Assembly: GCA_030728545.1 (NCBI GenBank)
Contig: JANQZQ010000024.1
Location: 1-39,703, forward strand
Length of the DNA stretch: 39,703 bases
Reading direction: 5' to 3'
Source: Ilumatobacteraceae bacterium
GTDB lineage: Bacteria > Actinomycetota > Acidimicrobiia > Acidimicrobiales > Ilumatobacteraceae
Positions 1 through 7,563 of the stretch are shown piece after piece (the first letter of the stretch is position 1; each line of letters begins with the position of its first letter). The notes beneath the pieces are model-generated. The model made no database searches and was not told where the DNA came from. It saw nothing but the letters and a program-made list of their open reading frames with translations. The translations under genes were made by a program, and so were the position numbers.

Positions 1-10
1 GGTCACCGTT

Positions 11-628
11 TCACTGTACAAGTGCATCAAATGCAGCGACTGCACGCTGCACGAACAAACGCACCTTGGTGGGATCTTTGCGACCAGGTTCATGCTCGAC
101 ACCACTGCTTACATCCACACCAAACGGCTGCACGTACGCAATGGCATCAGCCACGTTGTCTGGTGTTAAGCCGCCAGATACCACACACCGCACGCCTTGG
201 GGAACCGTGTCAAGCAGCGACCAGTCATATGGCACACCTGATCCGGGTTCGGGCGAATCAAACAGCACAAGATCGGTGCGGTAGCGGTCACATCGTTGTG
301 CGTCGGGCGAACCTGCCACAACAGCCTTCATCACCCAACCGATATCGGCGACTACTTCGTCGACCATGGTCGCTGTCTCGCGACCGTGCAACTGGGCACC
401 GCGCAAACCTGTTTCGCGCATGATGCGCACCACAGTCTGCGGGTCATGATCCCGAAACACACCGACCGTAATTACCCCTGGCGGAAGTCGTTTAACAATG
501 TCGGCAACTTTGCCTGGCACCACTTGCCGCTTCGACGGAGCAAACACAAACCCCAACGCAGTGGCTCCCATGGCCACGCTGAGCAGGGCATCTTCTTCGT
601 TGGTGATGCCGCAAATCTTGATGAACAT
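11..628 (-). CDS. trpF: Phosphoribosylanthranilate isomerase
   Basis: Converts N-(5'-phosphoribosyl)anthranilate to the carboxyphenylamino-deoxyribulose phosphate used by TrpC in cytoplasmic tryptophan synthesis. The 205-residue length is normal for a single (beta/alpha)8 TrpF. It opens with the family motif IKICGIT carrying the catalytic Cys at residue 6; the strand LVLFDSPEPGSG carries the expected catalytic Asp, and the phosphate-binding region VSGGLTPDNV and GVDVSSGVE are both visible. The ATG at 626-628 lies 5 nt downstream of the trpC stop, so the two are almost certainly co-translated. It is the last gene of the uppS-like/recO/glyS/trpC/trpF run seen here. The first 10 bases of the window hold nothing assignable. 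Confidence 0.95.
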   Translation of the reverse strand: MFIKICGITNEEDALLSVAMGATALGFVFAPSKRQVVPGKVADIVKRLPPGVITVGVFRDHDPQTVVRIMRETGLRGAQLHGRETATMVDEVVADIGWVMKAVVAGSPDAQRCDRYRTDLVLFDSPEPGSGVPYDWSLLDTVPQGVRCVVSGGLTPDNVADAIAYVQPFGVDVSSGVEHEPGRKDPTKVRLFVQRAVAAFDALVQ

Positions 629-633
629 CGTGA

Positions 634-1413
634 TTACGAAGGTAGCGGTACGCGCAATTCACTGACGGCTTTCTCAGGGTTCACTGCTCGCACAAGATGC
701 TCCCCCACTAACACTGCCCGATAACCAGCGTCCGCACAGCGACGGGCATCGTCAGCGCCAGTGATTCCCGATTCAGCCACCGCCACCACATCGGGCGGAA
801 TCAGCCCGGCCACCCGCACTGCACGTGTCGTATCAACAGTAAACGAATGCAGGTCGCGTTGGTTGACACCAACGAGCGTGGCGCCGATTGATAGGGCTCG
901 CTTGAGTTCGGCTTCGTCATGCACTTCCACCAGAGTGCTCATACCGAGTGCTTCACTCGCGGCGTGCAGCCTGGCCAGTTCGTCATCAGCCAGTGCTGCC
1001 ACGATCAACAACACGGCGTCCGCCCCCATGATGCGGGCATCCACTACGTCGCGTTCACACACGGTGAAGTCTTTGCGCAACACCGGCACCCCGACGGATG
1101 CGCGCGCAGTGACCAAGTCGCCCGCACTTCCGGCGAAGTGTGGCTCGTCGGTAAGCACCGATAAGCAACTGGCCCCACCCTGCACATAGCTCGCTGCAAG
1201 CAACGCTGGATCGAGGTCGATGTTGATATCGCCCTTCGACGGTGATCGACGCTTAATTTCAGCAATCACCGCCAACGTGGACTGGCTGGCCAGTGCTTGC
1301 GTGAAACCACGTGGGGCACCAACACCCACCTGCGCATAGAGCCCATCGAGGTCGCGCGTGTCGCCGGCCGCGCGCGCTCGATGAAATGCAACGATGCCGT
1401 CTAGATACGTCAT
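634..1413 (-). CDS. trpC: Indole-3-glycerol phosphate synthase
   Basis: Closes the indole ring to give indole-3-glycerol phosphate, the step after TrpF in tryptophan synthesis. The 259-residue length is typical of monofunctional TrpC. Visible motifs are AEIKRRSPSKGDI (substrate-binding lysine and catalytic region), VPVLRKDF with the catalytic Lys, TLVEVHDEAEL, VGVNQRDL and VAVAESGI near the phosphate site. The ATG at 1411-1413 is 18 nt after the glyS stop. Pairing trpC and trpF behind glyS rather than in a full trp operon is unusual; the other trp genes are not in this window and could continue to the left. Confidence 0.95.
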   Translation of the reverse strand: MTYLDGIVAFHRARAAGDTRDLDGLYAQVGVGAPRGFTQALASQSTLAVIAEIKRRSPSKGDINIDLDPALLAASYVQGGASCLSVLTDEPHFAGSAGDLVTARASVGVPVLRKDFTVCERDVVDARIMGADAVLLIVAALADDELARLHAASEALGMSTLVEVHDEAELKRALSIGATLVGVNQRDLHSFTVDTTRAVRVAGLIPPDVVAVAESGITGADDARRCADAGYRAVLVGEHLVRAVNPEKAVSELRVPLPS

Positions 1414-1431
1414 GCCGCGTACGACATGTGA

Positions 1432-2739
1432 TCAGAACCCGAGGCGGGCAAGGAAGTATTCGCGCAGACCCTCGATTGGCACACGCTCTTGCGTGGTGGT
1501 GTCACGATCGCGCACGGTGACCGCTCCGTCTTCGAGCGTGTCGAAATCGACCGTTACACAACATGGTGTGCCGATTTCGTCCTGGCGGCGATAGCGGCGC
1601 CCAATGGCCTGAGTTTCGTCGAAGTCACACATGTAATGGGCCGACAACATGCCAAAGACCCGCTCGGCCACGGGAGACAACGTGTCTTTCTTGCTGAGCG
1701 GCAGTACTGCAATCTGATACGGCGCGATGCGCGGATGCAGACGCAAGACCGTACGGGTTTCGTCGTTGACCATGTCTTCGTCGTAGGCCGCCAACAAAAA
1801 GGCTGCCATGGTGCGGTTCACCCCGGCTGCGGGTTCAACCACATAAGGCACATAGCGCTCGTTGGTGGCCGGATCGAAATAGTCGAGTCGCTGACCCGAA
1901 TGCTTGGCGTGCTGCGTGAGGTCATAGTCGGTGCGTTGGGCGATGCCCTCTAACTCACCCCAACCCCACGGAAACAAGAATTCAATATCACAGGTGCCGG
2001 CGGAGTAATGCGAGAGCTCATCTTTGTCATGTTCGCGCAAGCGCAGCATCTCGCGCGCAATGCCGTGGCTCACGTACCACTCGAGCCGTTCGGTCTTCCA
2101 GTATTCGTACCATTTCGCACTGTCGGCAGGCGGAACGAAAAACTCCATTTCCATCTGTTCGAATTCGCGAGTGCGGAAGATGAAGTTACCTGGGGTGATT
2201 TCGTTGCGGAACGACTTACCCACTTGGGCAATACCGAATGGTGGCTTCTTGCGACTCGTCGCGAGCACGTTGGCGAAGTTCACAAACATGCCTTGGGCCG
2301 TCTCGGGGCGCAAGTACACCTCAGCGCCAGCCCCCTCGATGGGGCCAGCAGCAGTCTTGAACATCAAGTTGAACGCTCGCGCTTCGGTAAAAGCGCAACC
2401 CTTCATTTTTTCGGGGCAATCACGCGTGTCGAGTTGATCTTGGCGAAAGCGTCGTTTGCAGACCGTGCAATCCACCAATGGATCACTGAAATTGGCGAGA
2501 TGGCCGCTGGCTTCAAACGTTTGCGGCGGGTTCAAGATTGCGGCGTCGATGAGCACCACGTCGTTGCGGGTCTGCACCATGGCGCGAATCCAAGCATCTT
2601 TGACATTGCGCAACATGAGGGCGCCAAGCGGGCCGTAGTCGTAAGAGGATCGAAATCCGCCGTAAATCTCAGCACTCTGAAACGCAAACCCACGGCGCTT
2701 GGCCAGATTGACAATTTGCTCTAAATCTTTCGCTGGCAT
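1432..2739 (-). CDS. glyS: Glycyl-tRNA synthetase, dimeric type
   Basis: Charges tRNA-Gly with glycine. At 435 residues it is the compact single-chain alpha2 class II form found in actinobacteria, not the alpha2-beta2 GlyQ/GlyS type. Class II motif 2 is clear (GKSFRNEI followed by FRTREFEQMEMEFF), and motif 3 is near GVNRTMAAFL. A cysteine-rich insertion (CTVCKRRF, then DCPEKMKGC) about 85-115 residues in suggests a zinc site. The C-terminal half carries the anticodon-binding domain (APYQIAVLPLS). It starts at ATG 2737-2739, 17 nt after recO. The recO-glyS neighbourhood is shared with mycobacteria. Confidence 0.96.
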   Translation of the reverse strand: MPAKDLEQIVNLAKRRGFAFQSAEIYGGFRSSYDYGPLGALMLRNVKDAWIRAMVQTRNDVVLIDAAILNPPQTFEASGHLANFSDPLVDCTVCKRRFRQDQLDTRDCPEKMKGCAFTEARAFNLMFKTAAGPIEGAGAEVYLRPETAQGMFVNFANVLATSRKKPPFGIAQVGKSFRNEITPGNFIFRTREFEQMEMEFFVPPADSAKWYEYWKTERLEWYVSHGIAREMLRLREHDKDELSHYSAGTCDIEFLFPWGWGELEGIAQRTDYDLTQHAKHSGQRLDYFDPATNERYVPYVVEPAAGVNRTMAAFLLAAYDEDMVNDETRTVLRLHPRIAPYQIAVLPLSKKDTLSPVAERVFGMLSAHYMCDFDETQAIGRRYRRQDEIGTPCCVTVDFDTLEDGAVTVRDRDTTTQERVPIEGLREYFLARLGF

Positions 2740-2756
2740 CGCATCCAGACTACTCG

Positions 2757-3488
2757 TCAGCCGAGTTGCGGTGTTTCAAATAATGAAGAAGAACGGATGC
2801 GACGCTCCAGATGGTGCTCCATCGCCTGACGCGCAAGCATCACGACTTCGTGCATGACTGGTGCCGAGATGTCGTCACGTCGAAGTTGCACCGCGATTCG
2901 ACCACCGAGAATGTCTTGAATCACGCTCAGCGCTGCTGGGGTTGCCGACACACCTCGCCGATGCGCCTGACACTGGGCGCCACTGGCACTCACGTCGTAG
3001 GCAACGAGACCTTCAACACACCCGCACACCACACAACGATCAACACATGGACCCACACCTTCTTCGGCAAGGAGGCGAAATTGCAGAGCAGGCAAAATCA
3101 GCGGCTGAAACTTGGTATTGAGTTGTCGCAAGGCACCCACGAGCATGCGATACAGATGTGGGGTCGGTGAACGATCGTGAGCCAGTTGATCCACCATTTC
3201 GCACATCGCCAACCCATCGGTGGTTGCCTCCAAATGGGCCCGCGTTTGGGTGGAGATTTCGATGAGCTCAACTTGATTCACGATGTCGAGTTCGCGGCCG
3301 CGATACAACTGCACCTGCACGTGGCTCATCGGCTCGAGCCGTGACCCGAAGCGCGAACTGGTCTTGCGCACACCCTTGGCCACTGCTCGCACTTTGCCCG
3401 AGTCTTGGGTGATGAGCGTGACGATGCGGTCTGCTTCGCCCAGTTTGTGGGTGCGCAGCACGATGCCCACGTCGCTGTACACCGGCAT
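2757..3488 (-). CDS. recO: DNA repair/recombination mediator RecO
   Basis: RecO works with RecR (and RecF) to load RecA onto SSB-coated DNA during gap repair. The 243-residue protein has the N-terminal OB fold (YSDVGIVLRTHKLGEADRIVTL) and the central helical domain. A zinc-finger-like cysteine cluster follows at about residues 148-173 (C148, C152, C155, C157, C173), as in zinc-binding RecO proteins. Its ATG (3486-3488) shares one base with the TAA of the upstream UppS-like gene, which implies translational coupling. It continues into glyS 17 nt further on. Confidence 0.93.
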   Translation of the reverse strand: MPVYSDVGIVLRTHKLGEADRIVTLITQDSGKVRAVAKGVRKTSSRFGSRLEPMSHVQVQLYRGRELDIVNQVELIEISTQTRAHLEATTDGLAMCEMVDQLAHDRSPTPHLYRMLVGALRQLNTKFQPLILPALQFRLLAEEGVGPCVDRCVVCGCVEGLVAYDVSASGAQCQAHRRGVSATPAALSVIQDILGGRIAVQLRRDDISAPVMHEVVMLARQAMEHHLERRIRSSSLFETPQLG

Positions 3489-4063
3489 TACGAGTCAACG
3501 CCCCCAAAACGGCGGTCACGACGGGTGAAGTCGTCGATGGCCATCTCTAGATGTTCGGCGTCGAGAGCATGCCAATCGGCATCAAAAAACACCAGTTCGG
3601 CGTACGCCAGTTCCCATACCAACGAAGCTGGCATCTGAGTTGCTGGCCCGAGCACAATCACGAGGTCGGGTTCATTCGGTGCAGGTGCACTGAGAGCTGC
3701 CGCCAAACGATCTTCGGTGATCTCACCCGACGCTCCAACTGCAGTTGCACCAGCTGCGATGCGCTCTTTTCCGTCGGCGCACACATCCACGATGACCGTC
3801 ACGCCACCGGTCGGCAGCATCACAATTTTCTCGGCATACCGCACCCCGCCACACGCTGAAATCAATTGTTGACGAATACTTTCGGCATCTAACGCGGCGC
3901 CAGCAGCCGTCGGCACCAGCGTGGCCCAAGCCGCGCCACCGCCAATTGCGGCTTGCGCTACCACGTTGATGCGGGCTCGCCATTCGTCTGGCGAAGTAGC
4001 AGCCCATTGCGCCACGGTGCCAGCACACAGCAACACATGCGAGAGCGACGATGTACCAGCCAC
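3488..4063 (-). CDS. Catalytically degenerate UppS-like protein (putative NgBR-type subunit)
   Basis: A 191-residue protein homologous to the cis-prenyltransferase UppS but stripped of its active site. At the N-terminus HVLLCAGTVAQWA aligns without gaps to HVACIMDGNGRWA of the neighbouring UppS, so the catalytic Asp is Gly and the pyrophosphate-binding Arg is Gln. The FSTENW motif is absent. The C-terminal segment PDLVIVLGPATQMP, then SLVWELAYAELVFFDADW, aligns to the UppS RTSGETRISNFLLWQ region with R to V, E to A, R to Q and N to A changes. It keeps the terminal RRDRRFGG tail that the neighbouring UppS lacks. The GTG start has a GAGGA ribosome-binding site about 8 nt upstream. Inference: it is a non-catalytic partner subunit. 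The alternative is a decaying duplicate, although the preserved tail and intact frame argue against that. Confidence 0.8.
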   Translation of the reverse strand: MAGTSSLSHVLLCAGTVAQWAATSPDEWRARINVVAQAAIGGGAAWATLVPTAAGAALDAESIRQQLISACGGVRYAEKIVMLPTGGVTVIVDVCADGKERIAAGATAVGASGEITEDRLAAALSAPAPNEPDLVIVLGPATQMPASLVWELAYAELVFFDADWHALDAEHLEMAIDDFTRRDRRFGGVDS

Positions 4064-4110
4064 CCGTACATCCTCGCATTAGCAAGTAGTTTCAGAGCGC
4101 ACCACCCACC

Positions 4111-4824
4111 ATGCCCGACCCATTGACCAGCACCACCAAAGCACCAACGCCGCGTGGCACACATGTGGCTTGCATCATGGATGGCAACGGACGATGGGCT
4201 AAGCGCCGCGGGTTGCCGCGCACTGCCGGCCACACCGCAGGTGAAGAAACGTTGGCCGAGATCGTGCGTGCCGCCGCGCAGCGCAACGTTGCCTATCTCA
4301 CGGTGTTTGGTTTCAGCACCGAAAACTGGGTGCGACCCCCGTCGGAGGTACGCCATATTCTGGGGCTACACCGCCGACTGTTTGGGCGAATCGATGAACT
4401 CAACGCCAACAACGTTCGCGTCAACTGGATCGGCCGCCCATTTGACGAGCCCGGTGCACGCACACCAGCACCGGTGCAAAAAGCAATTCGCGATGCCATC
4501 AACGACACCAAGCACAACACCGGCATGGTGCTTACCGTTGCATTTGACTATGGCAGCCGAGTAGAGATCTCCCGCGCGGCCCAGCGCGCCAAAACGAAAC
4601 AAGCATCCGCAGAAGTGAGCCTTGACGCAATTGCTGCCGAGTTGTACGCCCCCGAACTACCGCCCGTCGATGTATTGGTGCGCACCTCGGGCGAAACCCG
4701 CATCTCTAATTTCTTGTTATGGCAGGCAGCTAGCGCCCGCGTCTATTTCACCGACTGCTCGTGGCCCGACTTTGGTGCCACTCAACTTGATGAAGCTCTC
4801 GCATTGTTGACCACCACACGATGA
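4111..4824 (+). CDS. uppS: Undecaprenyl (polyprenyl) diphosphate synthase, catalytic subunit
   Basis: Cis-prenyltransferase that extends farnesyl diphosphate with isopentenyl diphosphate to make the lipid carrier for peptidoglycan. The 237-residue protein has the catalytic motif IMDGNGRWA (Asp24, Asn26, Arg28), the FSTENW motif, the FDYGSRVEI strand, and RTSGETRISNFLLWQ (Arg191, Glu195, Arg197) for the second substrate. It ends at WPDFGATQLDEALALLTTTR, just where normal bacterial UppS proteins continue into RxRRFGG. That tail is missing and is not recoverable in another frame, because the TGA overlaps the ATG of the helicase gene by 4 nt. It is divergent from the degenerate homologue across 47 nt, so the pair probably shares a promoter region. 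Confidence 0.93.
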   Translation: MPDPLTSTTKAPTPRGTHVACIMDGNGRWAKRRGLPRTAGHTAGEETLAEIVRAAAQRNVAYLTVFGFSTENWVRPPSEVRHILGLHRRLFGRIDELNANNVRVNWIGRPFDEPGARTPAPVQKAIRDAINDTKHNTGMVLTVAFDYGSRVEISRAAQRAKTKQASAEVSLDAIAAELYAPELPPVDVLVRTSGETRISNFLLWQAASARVYFTDCSWPDFGATQLDEALALLTTTR

Positions 4825-6704
4825 CACCTGCTGAACAAAAAGCGGTCAACCTGCTCGAACGAGTGGTAGCCCAGATGCCACACGCCGAGCACCGCAGCGG
4901 GCAAACCGAGATGGTGCAGCACGTGGCCAACAGCATTGACACTGGTTCGGCACTCGTCGTGCAGGCGGGCACCGGCACCGGCAAGACACTCGGCTACCTC
5001 GTGCCCATCTTGGCCGCCGGCCAAACAGCCATCATCGCTACCTACACCAAGGCCCTGCAAGATCAACTAGCAAGTGTCGACTTGCCACTGCTGCAAGCGG
5101 CGTGTGCCGATGATCCTGATCTGGCGTTTTCTTGGGCGATTCTCAAGGGTCGCAACAACTACCTGTGCCGACAGCGGATGTCAGAGATCGAAACCGGTCA
5201 CGACCAATTGGCGCTCACCGATGCACCCCGTGACGTAGCCGAAGATATTCGACGCCTCGTTGAGTGGGGTGCTGGCAGCGCGAGCGGCGAAATGTCGGAT
5301 GTTCCCTTTTCGTTCGGTGATTCGGCGTGGCGAAAGGTCAGCCTTGGATCAGACGAGTGCCCCGGCGCAAGCAAATGTGCTTTCGGCGAAACCTGCTTCA
5401 CTGAAGTCGCCAGAGCCAACGCCAACAACGCCAATGTGGTTGTCGTTAACTTCACGCTCTACGGCTTGGACTTGGAACAAGACCGTGAATTCCTCCCCGA
5501 CCACGACGTGGTGGTGTTCGACGAAGTACACGAATTAGAAGATGTCATCAGCGACACAGCGTCGGTCACGATTACCGGCCGCATGGTCGCCAACGCAGCC
5601 GAGACAGCCCGCGCTGCCTTGAGCTCCCAGAAACTTGCCAACGCCCTCAACAAAACTGCCAAAGAACTCGACGAAGTGCTGAGTCGATTTAGCGGTCAGC
5701 GCCTCGCTTCACCGTTACCCGACGACATCGACGCTGCGCTGCGCAACGCTGGCACTCAGTGCGACCTCATTCTGGAAAAGCTGCGAGCCTCGCCCAAAGA
5801 AACACCCGAGCATCTTCGCGCCACTGCCGCAGTGAGCCGCATGCTCGAAGCCTTGCGCAAAGTGCTGGTGTCGGGGTCCAACATCGTTGCCTTTGTTACC
5901 GATGTACGCGGGGCCGCGCGCTTGACGGCCGCCCCAAAACGCGTGAACCATGTGTTAGCCACCGTCTGGCAAGACACCACGGCGATTCTGACAAGTGCAA
6001 CCATTCCACCGGGGATGCCGAAACGTCTTGGCTTGGGCGTCGAAGACGACGCAATCGTGCGCGTGCCGAGCCCATTTGACTACGCCAAGCAATCACTGCT
6101 CTACCTGGCCGACGATCTGCCGATTCCTAATGCCCCAGATCGCGCTCCACGATTGCAGGCACGCATCCGCGAACTCATCGCCATGTCAGGTGGCTCGGCA
6201 CTGGTGTTGTTTACCAGTTGGGGCGTCTTGCGTGACACCGCTGCGGCGCTCAATGGCCAGCTCGGTAAGGGCATCAAGATGTATGTGCAAGACGACATGC
6301 CCAAAAAAGCTTTGCTCGATGCGTTTCGCTCCGACACCACATCGTGTTTGTTTGCTACGCGTGGGTTCTTTCAGGGCGTTGATGTGCCCGGCGATGCGCT
6401 TCGCTTAGTCATCATCGACAAGGTGCCGTTTCCGGCCATGCACGACCCACTCCTAGATGCTCGGCGTGAAGATGCCGGCAACGGTGCGTTCATGGTGATC
6501 GACGTGCCAATGGCTGCCGCCGCACTGGCCCAAGCGGCTGGACGATTGATTCGCACTGCCACCGACCGCGGAGTTGTCGCCATTCTTGATCCACGGTTAT
6601 CGCAAAAGCGCTACAAGAGCGCGGTGTTGAGCGGAGTCGAGCACATGCCGGAAACCAATCGACTCGTCGAAGTCGAAGATTTCTTTACCAAACAGCGGGC
6701 CTAA
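4821..6704 (+). CDS. dinG: ATP-dependent DNA helicase, DinG/XPD family
   Basis: A 627-residue superfamily 2 helicase predicted to unwind DNA 5' to 3', probably in repair or R-loop/replication-conflict resolution. Walker A is GTGTGKT at residues 50-56 and the DEAH-type Walker B is DEVH at 234-237. Four cysteines at 116, 180, 186 and 192 (NNYLC, DECPG, SKCAF, ETCF) lie between motifs Ia and II, as expected for the 4Fe-4S domain of DinG, XPD and FancJ. The C-terminal ATPase half ends with the motif VI region QAAGRLIRTATDRG. It overlaps uppS by ATGA. Its TAA interlocks with the TAG of the convergent response regulator. Confidence 0.92.
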   Translation: MTPAEQKAVNLLERVVAQMPHAEHRSGQTEMVQHVANSIDTGSALVVQAGTGTGKTLGYLVPILAAGQTAIIATYTKALQDQLASVDLPLLQAACADDPDLAFSWAILKGRNNYLCRQRMSEIETGHDQLALTDAPRDVAEDIRRLVEWGAGSASGEMSDVPFSFGDSAWRKVSLGSDECPGASKCAFGETCFTEVARANANNANVVVVNFTLYGLDLEQDREFLPDHDVVVFDEVHELEDVISDTASVTITGRMVANAAETARAALSSQKLANALNKTAKELDEVLSRFSGQRLASPLPDDIDAALRNAGTQCDLILEKLRASPKETPEHLRATAAVSRMLEALRKVLVSGSNIVAFVTDVRGAARLTAAPKRVNHVLATVWQDTTAILTSATIPPGMPKRLGLGVEDDAIVRVPSPFDYAKQSLLYLADDLPIPNAPDRAPRLQARIRELIAMSGGSALVLFTSWGVLRDTAAALNGQLGKGIKMYVQDDMPKKALLDAFRSDTTSCLFATRGFFQGVDVPGDALRLVIIDKVPFPAMHDPLLDARREDAGNGAFMVIDVPMAAAALAQAAGRLIRTATDRGVVAILDPRLSQKRYKSAVLSGVEHMPETNRLVEVEDFFTKQRA

Positions 6705-7390
6705 GACTCGGGCGTGAAGCGATAACCAAGACCGCGCACCGTGATGACATGGCGCGGTTCGTTGGGTGAGTCTTCGATCTTCACCCGCAGTCGTCGGATG
6801 TGAGCATCCACGAGGCGGCTGTCGCCTAGATACTCATATCCCCAGACTCGTTCCAACAATTGATCGCGACTCAGAACAATGTTGGGGTGATCGGCAAATT
6901 CAATGAGCAACCGTAATTCGGTCTTAGTTAACGCCACTTCAACGCCAGCTTTCAACACCAACGCCCGCTCGCGGTGCAGTTCCACATTGCCGAAGTGCGT
7001 GACATCGGGTGAGGGTCCAGACGACTCGCGCACCAGCCGTCGCAGCGCGGCGCGAATGCGCGCAGCAAGTTCTTTGATGTTGACTGGCTTGGTCACATAG
7101 TCGTCAGCACCGGCTTCGAGGCCGGCTACCAGATCGTGGGTGTCGGTCTGGGCGGTCACCATGATGATCGGCACCGTACTTTTCTGGCGAATTTCTCGAC
7201 ACACCTCAAACCCCGAGATGTCAGGAAGCCGCAAATCGAGCAGCACCAAGTCGGGCTGCTCGCTTTTGACCATCGATAAACCCACCCGTCCGTTCGGGGC
7301 CTGCAAGACGACGTAACCCTCGTCTTCTAGTGCCAAACCGAGTGCGGCACGAATGCTCGGGTCGTCTTCCACCAGCAAGATGTTTGGCAT
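6701..7390 (-). CDS. OmpR/PhoB-type response regulator (MtrA-like)
   Basis: A 229-residue DNA-binding response regulator. The receiver domain shows the acidic pair in LLVEDD, the phospho-acceptor Asp52 in VLLDLRLP, the Thr/Ala switch region MVTAQ and the conserved Lys in VTKPVN. The C-terminal winged helix (about 130-229) has ELRLLIEFADHPNIVLSRDQLL and HIRRLRVKIE followed by VRGLGYRF. The start is placed at MPNILLVEDD because receiver domains begin there; a TTG six codons upstream is unlikely. It faces away from a sensor kinase and a GerMN lipoprotein, a set recalling MtrA-MtrB-LpqB. The start codon lies inside a long palindrome (7381-7411), which may serve autoregulation. Confidence 0.92.
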   Translation of the reverse strand: MPNILLVEDDPSIRAALGLALEDEGYVVLQAPNGRVGLSMVKSEQPDLVLLDLRLPDISGFEVCREIRQKSTVPIIMVTAQTDTHDLVAGLEAGADDYVTKPVNIKELAARIRAALRRLVRESSGPSPDVTHFGNVELHRERALVLKAGVEVALTKTELRLLIEFADHPNIVLSRDQLLERVWGYEYLGDSRLVDAHIRRLRVKIEDSPNEPRHVITVRGLGYRFTPES

Positions 7391-7411
7391 ACTGCAGCAG
7401 TCTGCCAAACA
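7381..7411. promoter_or_regulatory. 31-bp near-perfect palindrome over the response-regulator start
   Basis: Arms TGTTTGGCA (7381-7389) and TGCCAAACA (7403-7411) are exact reverse complements. Between them ACTGC (7391-7395) and GCAGT (7397-7401) are also exact reverse complements around A7396. Only T7390/C7402 is unpaired. The ATG of the response regulator is at 7388-7390, so the dyad covers its first codons and its whole proximal leader. It could be an operator in the divergent regulator/kinase promoter or an mRNA hairpin that hides the start. A second, smaller dyad (TTTTG/CAAAA, 5-nt spacer, 7418-7432) follows in the same AT-rich gap. The symmetry is directly visible; the function is inferred. 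Confidence 0.55.
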
Positions 7412-7563
7412 AATTCATTTTGTTACGCAAAACGCACAAGTTTGTAAGTCTGGCGTCATCTCGCTCGGACAAGATGATGCAGAGCCGGTGCGGGTCATGC
7501 TCCCCCTTGATCCCACCGGCTCAACCATTTTTACCGCTGATAGATCTGCGCCATGCTGTAGGG

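Noticed and set aside
4776..4860. A frameshift hiding the missing UppS C-terminal tail
   Set aside because: Reading all frames after the UppS stop gives no RxRRFGG-like sequence, and the helicase starts right on the stop with a good N-terminus. The tail is genuinely absent.
7330..7563. Extended histidine-kinase start or a separate small gene in the divergent gap
   Set aside because: The frame is open but has no domain character and crosses the palindrome and AT-rich promoter region; it is better treated as regulatory DNA.
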